Positions 34,362-43,003 of a stretch of DNA of 64,000 nt are shown one piece after another. Location of the stretch: the NCBI RefSeq assembly GCF_000012885.1, contig NC_007498.2, positions 1,488,001 through 1,552,000 of the forward strand, in the 5' to 3' direction. The notes under the pieces are model-generated. The model did no database searches, was not told the origin of the DNA, and was given only the letters and a program-made list of their open reading frames with translations. Each line of letters starts with the position of its first letter. The first letter of the stretch is position 1. Position numbers and translations under genes: made by a program. This stretch comes from Syntrophotalea carbinolica DSM 2380. Lineage in GTDB: Bacteria; Desulfobacterota; Desulfuromonadia; Desulfuromonadales; Syntrophotaleaceae.

Positions 34362-35072
34362 ATGAAACAACGATTGCAAAAACTTATTGCCGCCGCCGGA
34401 CTGACTTCCCGGCGCAGGGCCGAGGAGTGGATCGCCAATGGCCGGGTAACGGTTAACGGTCGGGTGGCCGAACTCGGTGCCCAGGCGGATCCTGATAAGG
34501 ATCGCATCCTGGTGGACAATCGCCCGTTGCCGCAGGCCGAGGAACCCGTGTGTGTGCTTTTGCACAAGCCGGTCGGTTATGTCACCAGCCGTCGGGATCC
34601 GCAAGGCAGGCCCGTGGTCACCGATCTGTTGGGCAAATTCCGGGCCCGCCTGTTTCCAGTGGGGCGTCTCGATTTGAATACCGAGGGCTTGTTGTTATTG
34701 ACCAATGATGGAGATCTGGCCTGGCGTCTGAGTCATCCCAGTCACGAGGTCTGTAAAACCTACCTGGTCAGGGTGCAGGGCAGTCTCTCTTGCGAGGCGC
34801 GACGCCAGCTGCAAGAAGGTGTGTTGTTGGAGGAGGGGGTGACGGCACCGGCTAAGGTAGCGCGGGTTCGACAGGCTGGCAGTCATACATGGATGGAGTT
34901 GAGTATCCATGAAGGACGTAACCGGCAAGTCAGGCGCATGTGCGAAGCGGTAGGATGCCCTGTGAGCCGCTTGAAGCGTATACGTTATGCCTTTCTCGAT
35001 CTGGGGGACTTGCGTCCGGGACAGCATCGGCAACTGAGTCGTAATGAGGTGGCCCGACTCAAAAAGCTGTAG
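34362..35072 (+). CDS. rluB: 23S/16S rRNA pseudouridine synthase RluB/RsuA-like
   Basis: The enzyme makes pseudouridine in ribosomal RNA. An N-terminal S4 RNA-binding domain (MKQRLQKLIAAAGLTSRRRA, GRVTVNG) is followed by the catalytic domain with the essential Asp in VGRLDLNTEGLLLLTNDG and the C-terminal EGRNRQVRRMCEAVG. The 236-residue length lies between RsuA and RluB; placement next to scpB favours RluB. The ATG at 34362 follows AAAGAGG. A longer frame from 34317 adds residues without homology. Confidence 0.93.
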   Translation: MKQRLQKLIAAAGLTSRRRAEEWIANGRVTVNGRVAELGAQADPDKDRILVDNRPLPQAEEPVCVLLHKPVGYVTSRRDPQGRPVVTDLLGKFRARLFPVGRLDLNTEGLLLLTNDGDLAWRLSHPSHEVCKTYLVRVQGSLSCEARRQLQEGVLLEEGVTAPAKVARVRQAGSHTWMELSIHEGRNRQVRRMCEAVGCPVSRLKRIRYAFLDLGDLRPGQHRQLSRNEVARLKKL

Positions 35073-35417
35073 ATGTTGGCGCTGTCATACGGGTTCTGCA
35101 TATTGTAAGGTTCGTCGGGGATACGGTGTTTCATCTTGAAAAACAAGTATTTTTCCCGGTTTTTGCGAAGTTCATCCAGCTTGACAGGGTGCGTGGAACT
35201 GGTTTAAATTAATTCTCTGTATCTCATCGCCTGAAGCCTTGGGTCTGAGGGCGGGAAAACACCTACTGACTTTTATGTAGATATGCATTCTCAATAATCC
35301 GAGACATACTTACTGTAACTGCACGTTGACGACTTCGGAATTGTTGAAGCCTGACAATGGCAGTCGCTATAGCCTTCTTGATAAGACGGTTTCAGGATCA
35401 ACCATAACGACAGGTGG
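35073..35417 (+). other. Long intergenic region with predicted promoter and untranslated leader
   Basis: No gene is visible in these 345 bases. A strong promoter at 35181-35209 would produce an unusually long leader of about 200 bases before the TPR gene at 35418. The leader can form small hairpins, such as ATTGT/ACAAT near 35338-35360 and CTAC/GTAG near 35264-35282. No known riboswitch or small RNA was recognised. Confidence 0.5.
35181..35209 (+). promoter_or_regulatory. Predicted sigma-70 promoter upstream of TPR-ExeA genes
   Basis: TTGACA at 35181-35186 and TTAAAT at 35204-35209 are separated by exactly 17 bases. The -35 box is perfect and the -10 box has three to four consensus bases. 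Transcription would begin near 35216, leaving a leader of about 200 bases before the first gene. Confidence 0.6.
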
Positions 35418-37958
35418 ATGGCTTTGTCCAAAAAGGATAAGCTGCTTCAGGCGGCGCAAAAAAATATTCAAAAAGGTCAGTGGCTCAAGGCTGCGAAAGA
35501 CTATAAAAAAGTTCTTGATCTTGACTCTAAGGACATGCGCATTCGTCAGCGCATGGCCGAGTTGTATAACCGTGCCGGTTTATCTGCCGAGGCTTTGGAA
35601 GCTTACGAAGTCGTTGCCAAACATTATGCGAATAATGGCTTTTATCTGAAGGCCATCGCCGTCTACAAGCAGATGCAGAAGATCGATCCTTCGCAATCCC
35701 GGATTTACGGGTGCCTTGCTCAGTTGAACGAAAAGCAGGGACTCGTTGGCAATGCTCTCGGGGAATACCGCCAACTGGCGGAGATTTACGAGAAATCGGG
35801 GAACGTCGAGGAGTTGAACGCAACCCTGCGCAAGATGATAGAGCTGGATCCGCAAAACAGCGGGTTGCATTTGCGACTTTGCCAGTCTTGCCTGGAAAAC
35901 GGCATTTCGGACGAAGCCAACGATGCGCTACAGGCTGCTCTTGTCGTGTTGGAGGAGCTTAAAAAGCCGGCGGCGACCAATAAGATGAAGGATCTGGTTC
36001 TGGCTCATTTGCCGGAGGATATGACTCTGAAAAATCATATCGGCCGCATTTTGCTGCTCTGCGATCAGCCGGAAGATACGGTGGCTCTTCTGGCGGGGGA
36101 GATAGATCGGCATCCGGCGGATAAAGAAATGCTTCAGGTGCTGGCTCTTGCTTATCGTCAAATGGACGATTTCACCAGTGAACGGCACCTGTGCGAGCAA
36201 CTGATTTTACAGGAGCCGGACAATCTCGATTACCAGGAGTCCTTTGCGCGGTCCTGCCTTGACAGCGGCGATGATCAGGCGGCACTCGATTGTCTCGAAG
36301 GCTTGAAAGAAAACTTCCTGGCGCAGGGGCGCACCGCGGTTCTCAAGGAATTTTACGAAAAACTGCAGGTTATGCGCGGCGAAGATGAGGCCGTCCGTCA
36401 AGCGTTGCATCAGATCTACGAAAATACCGGCGAAGGGGGCAAGCTTTTCGATCTGCTTTCCGATGAAGCGCCCAGGCCCGTTGCGTCCGATGTCGCTGAA
36501 GATAGCCAGATAGGCGATTCCGGCGAATGGTTTGGCGATGCGTCGTTGGAGATGGACGAAGGCGTGGTTGGCGAAGACAAAGAATCCGCCGACCAGCAAG
36601 AGGACATGGTTGTTGCGAGCGGCGAAGAAACCTTCGCAGAAAAACCATTGTTACCGGAGCAGGAACCGCTTCTTTCGGTGGAAGAAAGCGAAGATTTTGT
36701 CGATGCATCCGTCGAGCCTGTTGTTGAAGCCGTTGCGGACGATGATTTAGAGCCTGTCCCGCTTGCCGAGGAGAAGGATGCCGAAATCGAACTGGAGTTC
36801 GATCTCGATCTGGAAACCTCGGAAGACTTTGCCTTGGTCGAGGACCTTCCGGAAGCCACGCTGATTGAAGATCCCGATGGAATCGAGTTGCAGATTGAAG
36901 ATCTCGATCCTGATCCTGATGGAATCGAGCTGCAGATTGAAGATCCCGATTCCGATGAAATCGAGTTGCAGAGCAACAGTGATTTTGCTGGACCGGATCC
37001 CGGTGGCGAAGAGGACACGCCTCAAACAGGTGCACCTTTTCATGACCCCTTTGCTGCTGGCGACGTCGGTTCCGCACCTGTGGCCGAGGCTTCCGAAGCC
37101 TCCGACATAGAGGATAGTTTCGCCGGTATGGACGACGGGCTTGCCGATCTTCAAAAGGAGCTCGGCGAGGTGTTCGAGATGGATTCATTCGATCTGGACG
37201 ACGATGACGATGAGCCCGATTTGACCACCGATCTGGAAGAAGCCGAATTCTATCTGCAACAGGATTTTCTGGAGGATGCGTTCAAGAAATGTCAATCGTT
37301 GCTGGAGCGGCATCCCAACAATCGTGAAGTCCGGGAGCTGCTGCAGCAGGTTGAAGAACGTATGGCTGAACAGCAGCCTGCGGCCGATGCTCCCTCCGAG
37401 GAGGTAGCTGCCGTACCTGAAGAGACCGCTCCGGAGGTGCCCGACGACGGCAAGGATCGGAGTCGGCTTGAAGGTAATATTTCCGCCTTTAAAAAGGGAA
37501 TTGAGGATGCGGTCGCTCAGGATGATTGCGAGACGCATTACGAACTCGGTATCGCTTATAAGGAAATGGGCCTTTTTGATGAAGCCATGGACGAGTTCAG
37601 CAAAGCCATGGGACATCCCAGCCGTTATGTGGATGCCTTGACGTTGACCGGTATCTGTCTGTCGAGCAAAGGTCTTTTTGACCAGGCTGCAGAGCTGTTC
37701 AAAAAAGGTCTGCACCGCGAGGCTCTGGACGAAGGCGACAGGCTTAACCTTTATTTTGAGCTGGGGCAGTTGTACGTTGCATGGGGGCGTCCCCTGGAAG
37801 CCCTGGATAGTTTTCAGCAGGTTGCCGATGCCGACTTGTCCTATCGGGATGTGGGCGATCAGATCTGCAAGTTGCGTGAGGAGCTTGGCCTCGATGATGG
37901 AGGTGACTCCGGAGGTTCGGCAGGTGGTTCCGGAAGCAATCGCGTTTCGTACCTGTAA
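35418..37958 (+). CDS. Large TPR protein with acidic low-complexity linker
   Basis: This 846-residue protein is a scaffold built from TPR units. Residues about 1-330 are packed with TPR helices (AAKDYKKVLDLDSKDMRIRQRMAELYNRAG and later units), residues about 360-590 are a very acidic, Glu/Asp-rich linker, and about 600-820 hold more TPR units with LGIAYKEMGLFDEAMDEFSKAM. The linker contains three near-identical copies of a DPDGIELQIED-type unit encoded at 36864-36971. No signal peptide is present. The downstream gene encodes an ExeA-type ATPase with a 65-base gap. The biological role is unknown; protein assembly or secretion is only suggested by context. Confidence 0.85.
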   Translation: MALSKKDKLLQAAQKNIQKGQWLKAAKDYKKVLDLDSKDMRIRQRMAELYNRAGLSAEALEAYEVVAKHYANNGFYLKAIAVYKQMQKIDPSQSRIYGCLAQLNEKQGLVGNALGEYRQLAEIYEKSGNVEELNATLRKMIELDPQNSGLHLRLCQSCLENGISDEANDALQAALVVLEELKKPAATNKMKDLVLAHLPEDMTLKNHIGRILLLCDQPEDTVALLAGEIDRHPADKEMLQVLALAYRQMDDFTSERHLCEQLILQEPDNLDYQESFARSCLDSGDDQAALDCLEGLKENFLAQGRTAVLKEFYEKLQVMRGEDEAVRQALHQIYENTGEGGKLFDLLSDEAPRPVASDVAEDSQIGDSGEWFGDASLEMDEGVVGEDKESADQQEDMVVASGEETFAEKPLLPEQEPLLSVEESEDFVDASVEPVVEAVADDDLEPVPLAEEKDAEIELEFDLDLETSEDFALVEDLPEATLIEDPDGIELQIEDLDPDPDGIELQIEDPDSDEIELQSNSDFAGPDPGGEEDTPQTGAPFHDPFAAGDVGSAPVAEASEASDIEDSFAGMDDGLADLQKELGEVFEMDSFDLDDDDDEPDLTTDLEEAEFYLQQDFLEDAFKKCQSLLERHPNNREVRELLQQVEERMAEQQPAADAPSEEVAAVPEETAPEVPDDGKDRSRLEGNISAFKKGIEDAVAQDDCETHYELGIAYKEMGLFDEAMDEFSKAMGHPSRYVDALTLTGICLSSKGLFDQAAELFKKGLHREALDEGDRLNLYFELGQLYVAWGRPLEALDSFQQVADADLSYRDVGDQICKLREELGLDDGGDSGGSAGGSGSNRVSYL
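36864..36971 (+). repeat. Three short tandem DNA repeats in the TPR gene
   Basis: Three imperfect in-frame copies, at 36864-36893, 36894-36935 and 36936-36971, share ATTGAAGATC at the start and ATCGAGTTGCAG or ATCGAGCTGCAG at the end. They differ by insertion of GATCCT-type units, so copy length is 30, 42 and 36 bases. They encode an acidic linker and look like slippage-expanded sequence that may vary between strains. Confidence 0.8.
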
Positions 37959-38023
37959 AGCGGTCTTGTCCGGATACTCCGGAAGCAAACCAAACACTAG
38001 TCAGTACAGTTGAGGATGGGCGC

Positions 38024-38935
38024 ATGAGTTATCTTGAGCATTTCGGTCTGGACCGGGAGCCTTTCTCCAATGCACCGGATGCACGTTTTTATTACCACAG
38101 TGAGCAGCACCGACAGGCCATGTTGCGCTTGATGCATGTGGTCGATTCCAACAAGGGACTTGCTGTGGTGATCGGTGGCGTGGGTACGGGGAAGACGACC
38201 CTTGCCCGCAGGATGCTCGATCACCTTGACGAGGAACACTATGTGTCGTCGTTGCTGGTTATGGTTCACTCCGGAGTCACGCCGGAGTGGATTCTGACCC
38301 GCATTGCATTGCAACTCGGGGTGGAAAATCCGGCTCCTGATCGCATGACTCTGCTTAAACAACTCTATGATCGGTTGATTGAAATCGATGCTTCAGGCCG
38401 TAAGGCCGTCGTGCTTATCGATGAAGCGCAAATGCTGCAAACGCGTGAGCTCATGGAGGAGTTTCGCGGGCTTTTAAATCTTGAGATTCCGGCAAAGAAG
38501 CTTCTCAATATTCTGTTCTTCGGGCTCCCCGAGGTCGAAGATTGCTTACGACTGGACGAACCGCTGGCGCAACGGGTAGCGGTCAAGTACCGGTTGCATT
38601 CCTATACCCATGCTACCGCCGAAGCCTACATCGGGCATCGTTTGCAGGTTGCCGGTGCCCGTGATGCGATCATCGATCCCGAGACTGTTCCGATCATACA
38701 TAATTATGCCGGCGGCGTTCCGCGTTTGATCAATACCATCTGTGATAATTGTTTGTTTGAGGCCTTTTTGCGCAAACATGACCAGGTTAGCGCCGCTATC
38801 GTGGAGAGTGTGGCCGGAGACCTGGGCTTGTCCCGAAACCCCGCCCAGCCGTCGGCAGCCGAAGGCCTTGAGGAGGATTTCGAGGATATTGACGATATCG
38901 ACGAGATGCTTGACTCCCTCGAACGAAAATTCTGA
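38024..38935 (+). CDS. ExeA/GspA-like AAA ATPase
   Basis: The 303-residue ATPase resembles ExeA, which helps place type II secretion secretins, and related TniB-like AAA proteins. Motifs are MSYLEHFGLDREPFSNAPDARFYY, Walker A GGVGTGKTTLARRM (about residue 57), Walker B AVVLIDEAQML, and the sensor region GGVPRLINTICDN. It has an acidic C-terminal tail instead of the periplasmic peptidoglycan-binding domain and membrane span of classical ExeA, so it is probably fully cytosolic. The upstream TPR gene is likely in the same operon. Confidence 0.85.
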   Translation: MSYLEHFGLDREPFSNAPDARFYYHSEQHRQAMLRLMHVVDSNKGLAVVIGGVGTGKTTLARRMLDHLDEEHYVSSLLVMVHSGVTPEWILTRIALQLGVENPAPDRMTLLKQLYDRLIEIDASGRKAVVLIDEAQMLQTRELMEEFRGLLNLEIPAKKLLNILFFGLPEVEDCLRLDEPLAQRVAVKYRLHSYTHATAEAYIGHRLQVAGARDAIIDPETVPIIHNYAGGVPRLINTICDNCLFEAFLRKHDQVSAAIVESVAGDLGLSRNPAQPSAAEGLEEDFEDIDDIDEMLDSLERKF

Positions 38936-39023
38936 TAATCATTCCCCCTTCAGTGTGTGGTGGGAATCCTACCGCTAATTCGTATTATTTCTTATTTCGC
39001 CTGAAAATATTAAGTGAGGACAG

Positions 39024-40910
39024 GTGTCCCAAAAAATCCACATACTCCCCGAATCCCTGTGCAACCAGATTGCAGCTGGAGAAGTGGTGGAAAGGCCGGC
39101 TTCAGTCGTCAAGGAGCTGGTGGAGAACGCACTCGATGCTGGTGCTTCCCGTATTCAGGTTGATGTGGAAAACGGGGGGAAGCGGCTTATCCGTGTGACG
39201 GACAACGGTTGCGGCATGTCCCGCGAAGATGCCTTTTTGTGTCTTGAACGGCATGCTACCAGCAAAGTTCGCGCCGAACAGGACTTGTTTCGGTTGACGA
39301 CACTGGGCTTCCGTGGTGAAGCGTTACCTTCCATCGCTGCCGTGTCGCGGTTTACTTTACGCACCCGGCTGGCGGAAGACGTGGAGGGGTGGGAGCTTGT
39401 TGTGGAGGGGGGGACCGTCAAAAGGTCCTCAGCAGCGGGCGTTCCTCCCGGAACCATCATCGAGATTCGCAATCTGTTTTTCAATACGCCGGCGCGCCGA
39501 AAATTTCTGCGGCGCGACGAAACGGAACTGGGCCATATCGGAGAAACCCTGACCCGGTTGGCTCTTTCCTGTCCCGAGGTGTGTTTTCGTTTCATGCATA
39601 ACGGCCGTATGCTTTGGGAGGTGAATCGACAGAAGAGCCTGGTCGAGCGCGCAGCTGAGCTTTTGGGACGTGAAGCTGTTCGTGATATGCTCCCAGTTGA
39701 GCGGCAAGGCCCGGAAGGCATGCGTCTTCATGGCCTCATTTCGAGCCCCCGCCTTAACCGGTCGGGACTTGGCGGCATGTTCACGTTCATAAACGGCCGC
39801 TTTATCCGGGATAAGGTTGTCCAGCACGCCCTGGCCGACGGTTACCGTAATCTGCTGGCAAAAGGCCGTCATCCCGTGCTGGTGTTGTTTCTTGAGATCG
39901 ACCCTTCGCAGGTTGATGTCAACGTTCATCCCACCAAACATGAAGTGCGTTTTCGCCAGCAGGCGCTGGTTCACGATTTCATCGTCAAGGCTCTGCGGGA
40001 TCATCTGCAGCAGGTGCCGACGTCGGCAATGCCGGCACCCGGGAACAGTCCTTTCACGGTGCCCGCCCGCGAAAACGCAGCATCCGTCAAGCCGGATGAA
40101 ACGAAACCGGCTCTTGCCGACACTCCGGCTGCCTTTTCGGCGGGGGAAGGTTCTTCTCGTTCAGATGTACCGTATCCGTCCGCTTCGCAGGTGACGGAAA
40201 CGACGGATTCCTATGACGCGCATGACAGCGGCGTCGAGGGGGCGTCGACTGCTCCTCCTTTGTCCGAAGAGGGGCTGTTTTCCGTCACGGCGGATGTGCG
40301 GCCTTCGGAGCAAACGGAAAACTCGGGTTTTTTTGCCAGCCTGCGACTCATCGGGCAGTATCAAAACAGTTATCTGGTGTGTCAGTCCGAGAAGGACCTC
40401 ATTCTTATCGATCAGCATGCCGCGCATGAGCGGATCGGTTTCGAGCATCTTAGGAAACAATATCTTGCCGGATCGATAGAAAGACAGTTGTTGCTTTTTC
40501 CTCTGGTCCTGGAATTCGATTTTCGCCTGGGACGCATCGTGGAGGAACAGCGCGATTCATTATTCCGGCTTGGTTTCGCCCTGGAGAATTTCGGTGGCAA
40601 CGCCTTCGCGCTCAAGGAATTGCCCCGCATGCTCAAGGAGGCCGACGCCGAGCGCCTGGTACGGGATGTGGTAGACGAGTTTGCCGCCATCGGTCGCAGC
40701 CAGGCGGTTGAAATCGAATTGGAACGTATTTTGCTAAAAATGGCGTGCCATGCTATGGTGCGTGCCCATCAACGCTTGAGCTTTGATGAAATGCAAGCCT
40801 TGCTGGATGAACTCGATAAAACGCCCTTTAGTAGTAACTGTCCCCATGGCCGGCCGACATTTCTGCGTTGGAGCCTGGGGGAGCTGGAGCGGTTGTTCAA
40901 GAGGGCTTGA
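39024..40910 (+). CDS. mutL: DNA mismatch repair protein MutL
   Basis: MutL links mismatch recognition to strand incision. The GHKL ATPase domain shows LVENALDAGASRI, VTDNGCGMSREDA, HATSKV and TLGFRGEALPSIAAVSRF, with the transducer motif VDVNVHPTKHEVRF. The C-terminal domain has IDQHAAHERIGFE, which matches the metal-binding endonuclease motif DQHAx2Ex4E, so this MutL probably nicks DNA itself, as in bacteria without MutH. The linker (about 340-430) is variable. The start is GTG 39024 behind GTGAGGACAG. It overlaps miaA by one base. Confidence 0.95.
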   Translation: MSQKIHILPESLCNQIAAGEVVERPASVVKELVENALDAGASRIQVDVENGGKRLIRVTDNGCGMSREDAFLCLERHATSKVRAEQDLFRLTTLGFRGEALPSIAAVSRFTLRTRLAEDVEGWELVVEGGTVKRSSAAGVPPGTIIEIRNLFFNTPARRKFLRRDETELGHIGETLTRLALSCPEVCFRFMHNGRMLWEVNRQKSLVERAAELLGREAVRDMLPVERQGPEGMRLHGLISSPRLNRSGLGGMFTFINGRFIRDKVVQHALADGYRNLLAKGRHPVLVLFLEIDPSQVDVNVHPTKHEVRFRQQALVHDFIVKALRDHLQQVPTSAMPAPGNSPFTVPARENAASVKPDETKPALADTPAAFSAGEGSSRSDVPYPSASQVTETTDSYDAHDSGVEGASTAPPLSEEGLFSVTADVRPSEQTENSGFFASLRLIGQYQNSYLVCQSEKDLILIDQHAAHERIGFEHLRKQYLAGSIERQLLLFPLVLEFDFRLGRIVEEQRDSLFRLGFALENFGGNAFALKELPRMLKEADAERLVRDVVDEFAAIGRSQAVEIELERILLKMACHAMVRAHQRLSFDEMQALLDELDKTPFSSNCPHGRPTFLRWSLGELERLFKRA

Positions 40911-41854
40911 TGATTTTTGATCACAATGACAAACGTCCGCCGATCGTGGTTTTGTGCGGGCCTACGGCGGCAGGGAAGACGGCCCTGGCAGTACGCCTGG
41001 CCGGCGAGTTACCGGTAGAGGTGGTTTCGGCCGATTCCCGGCAGGTGTATCGCCATATGGATATCGGCACAGCCAAGCCGACATCCGAAGAGCTTGCCGC
41101 AGTTCCGCATCATTTGATCGATGTCGTCGATCCCGATGAAAATTTCACGGCCGGCAATTTTTGCCGGCTGGGCCGTCAGGCTTTGAATGACATTCTTGGT
41201 AGAAACCGTCTGCCCATCGTGGTGGGCGGCACGGGTCTTTATATCCAGGCGCTGTTGCACGGCCTGATCGATGTGCCCGACGGTGACAGTGAGCTGCGCG
41301 CGACCCTGTTGCGGGCCGAACAGCTTCATGGCGAGGGGACCCTGTATCAACGTTTGCAGATCGTTGATCCCGTTCTGGCAAAAAGGCTGCCCCCCAACGA
41401 TCTGGTGCGTATTGTGCGGGGACTTGAAGTGTACGAACTGTGCAACCGTCGGCTCTCCGATCTGCAGGCGGAACATGCCGGTCAAAAATCCCCCTACCGG
41501 GTGCTTACCCTTGGCTTGACCATGTCGCGGGAAGCTTTGTACGAGCGTATCAATCATCGTGTCTGGCGGATGCTGGAGGATGGTCTTGCTCAGGAGGTGG
41601 AGTTTCTTTTGAAACGGGGATACGCTGCCGAGTGCAAAGCCATGCAGACCATTGGTTACAGAGAACTTGTGCAACATGTGTTGGGAAATCTGTCCATGGA
41701 TGAGGCCGTAAGGCTCATTCAGCGCGATACAAGGCGTTATGCCAAACGCCAACTTACGTGGTTCAATAAGGTGAATTCAATAATTTGGCTTGATTCCTTC
41801 GGAGAGTTTGCTAAGGTATTGAAGTTAATTGACAGTTTTATTTATGCAGCATGA
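40910..41854 (+). CDS. miaA: tRNA dimethylallyltransferase MiaA
   Basis: MiaA adds a dimethylallyl group to A37 of tRNAs that read codons starting with U. The 314-residue protein has the P-loop CGPTAAGKTALAV, SADSRQVYRHMDIGTAKP, VGGTGLYIQALLHGL and QTIGYRELVQHVLG. ATG 40910 overlaps the mutL stop codon by one base, implying coupling; a longer frame from 40868 lies inside mutL. mutL-miaA-hfq is a conserved order. Confidence 0.95.
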   Translation: MIFDHNDKRPPIVVLCGPTAAGKTALAVRLAGELPVEVVSADSRQVYRHMDIGTAKPTSEELAAVPHHLIDVVDPDENFTAGNFCRLGRQALNDILGRNRLPIVVGGTGLYIQALLHGLIDVPDGDSELRATLLRAEQLHGEGTLYQRLQIVDPVLAKRLPPNDLVRIVRGLEVYELCNRRLSDLQAEHAGQKSPYRVLTLGLTMSREALYERINHRVWRMLEDGLAQEVEFLLKRGYAAECKAMQTIGYRELVQHVLGNLSMDEAVRLIQRDTRRYAKRQLTWFNKVNSIIWLDSFGEFAKVLKLIDSFIYAA

Positions 41855-41866
41855 AAAGGAGTGGCT

Positions 41867-42100
41867 ATGTCCAAGACGCCGTTTAATATTCAGGATCAGT
41901 ATTTGAATCAGGCCCGTAAAGAACGTGTTCGGGTAAACATTATCATGATGTCCGGTGAAAAACTGGACGGTTTTATCAAGTCATTTGACAGCTTTTGTGT
42001 GCTGATCGAGAGTAAAGGAGATCTGCTGCTGTATAAACACGCTATCTCTTCCATTACTTCGGCGGATGGATCGTTCCGGCTACACGGCGGACGCGATTAA
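41867..42100 (+). CDS. hfq: RNA chaperone Hfq
   Basis: Hfq is the hexameric Sm-like protein that pairs small RNAs with mRNAs. The 77-residue protein has the N-terminal NIQDQYLNQARKERVRVNIIMMSGEKLDGFIKSFDSF, which keeps the rim residues RKER, and the Sm2 motif LLYKHAISSI with the Tyr-Lys-His of the U-binding face. ATG 41867 lies 5-6 bases after AAGGAG; a GTG at 41861 overlaps that ribosome site, so it is not the start. The C-terminal tail is short. It probably shares the mutL-miaA transcript and ends at a terminator. Confidence 0.96.
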   Translation: MSKTPFNIQDQYLNQARKERVRVNIIMMSGEKLDGFIKSFDSFCVLIESKGDLLLYKHAISSITSADGSFRLHGGRD

Positions 42101-42134
42101 TTGAACGTCAAAGGCGCCGTTCCGCTTTTGAGGC

Positions 42135-42178
42135 CCCTGCTGAATATCGTAAAGTTGGTTCAGTGGGGGTTTTTTTTA
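42135..42178 (+). terminator. Terminator after hfq
   Basis: CCCCTGCTGAA at 42135-42145 pairs, with one bulge, with TTCAGTGGGG at 42160-42169, and a run of at least seven Ts follows. It should end the mutL-miaA-hfq transcript. The rest of the 298-base gap to pgsA has no gene that I can support. Confidence 0.75.
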
Positions 42179-42398
42179 CTAAACGGCCGAATCGATGCAA
42201 GCTAGATCTGCCTGCATGATCGTTGACTACTGAAGACTGACGTCATGTCACCGGCAGGGAAGGTATCCGCTCGTTTGACCTTGATGTCTTGCGCCGTCTT
42301 GAGGTGTTTCTGGCGCGACTGCCAAGTACGCGTAGGTTCGGCGGTGATTGCCGGGATGAGCCAAAGGCAGGGGGCGCAAGCTCCGTGAAGATACATCC

Positions 42399-42956
42399 AT
42401 GACGATTCCCAACATGTTGACGCTGGCGCGTATTGCCCTGGTTCCCGTTTTTTTGATCAGTATAATTTACGGCCAGCTGCACCTATCTCTCGGGATTTTT
42501 ATTTTCGAGGCTCTCACCGACGCGTTGGACGGTTATCTTGCGCGTCGTCTTCACCAGGAAACCCAACTCGGTCTTTATCTCGATCCGCTGGCGGACAAGT
42601 TGCTGAGTACTGTATCCTTTGTTTCTCTGGCAATCATTGGCCTGCTGCCCGCCTGGTTAGCCGTTGTCGTTTTTTTTAAAGATTTATTCATAGGCCTTGG
42701 TGTTGCCGTTATCTTTTTCACCGGGGGCGATCCCAAGGCGATGCCGACCTTATGGGGAAAGCGAACCATGTTCGTTCAGGCGGTTTGTGTCGGTGCGGCT
42801 TTGCTCTGGGCCCTGATGGGTTACGAGTTTATCTGGCTTGATGGTCTTTTCTGGCTTACCGCGGGCATGACGATTCTTTCCGGGGGGCATTATATTTACC
42901 AGGGCCTCGACCGAATGGGACAGGGGCGGAATGAAAACTCAGGTGCGCGCATCTGA
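42399..42956 (+). CDS. pgsA: CDP-diacylglycerol-glycerol-3-phosphate phosphatidyltransferase-like
   Basis: This membrane enzyme joins a CDP-alcohol to glycerol phosphate in phosphatidylglycerol synthesis. The CDP-alcohol phosphotransferase signature is clear: DALDGYLARRLHQETQLGLYLDPLADK has D-x2-DG-x2-AR-x8-G-x3-D-x3-D. Several hydrophobic helices follow in the 185-residue sequence. The start MTIPNMLTLARI is the normal PgsA opening. A related synthase for another lipid head group cannot be excluded by sequence alone. A TPR gene follows after 47 bases. Confidence 0.88.
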   Translation: MTIPNMLTLARIALVPVFLISIIYGQLHLSLGIFIFEALTDALDGYLARRLHQETQLGLYLDPLADKLLSTVSFVSLAIIGLLPAWLAVVVFFKDLFIGLGVAVIFFTGGDPKAMPTLWGKRTMFVQAVCVGAALLWALMGYEFIWLDGLFWLTAGMTILSGGHYIYQGLDRMGQGRNENSGARI

Positions 42957-43003
42957 GAAAATACAAGTATACGTGTGTATGCAAACCGGAGCACTCGAAT
43001 GGT

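Noticed and set aside
35216-35417. 6S RNA
   Set aside because: Promoter and length fit, but I could not pair the two ends into the long closing stem or show the conserved central bubble.
42290-42398. GEMM-like (c-di-GMP) riboswitch before pgsA
   Set aside because: GGGGGCGCAAGCTCC looks faintly like part of the GEMM core, but the rest of the conserved core and the second stem are absent.
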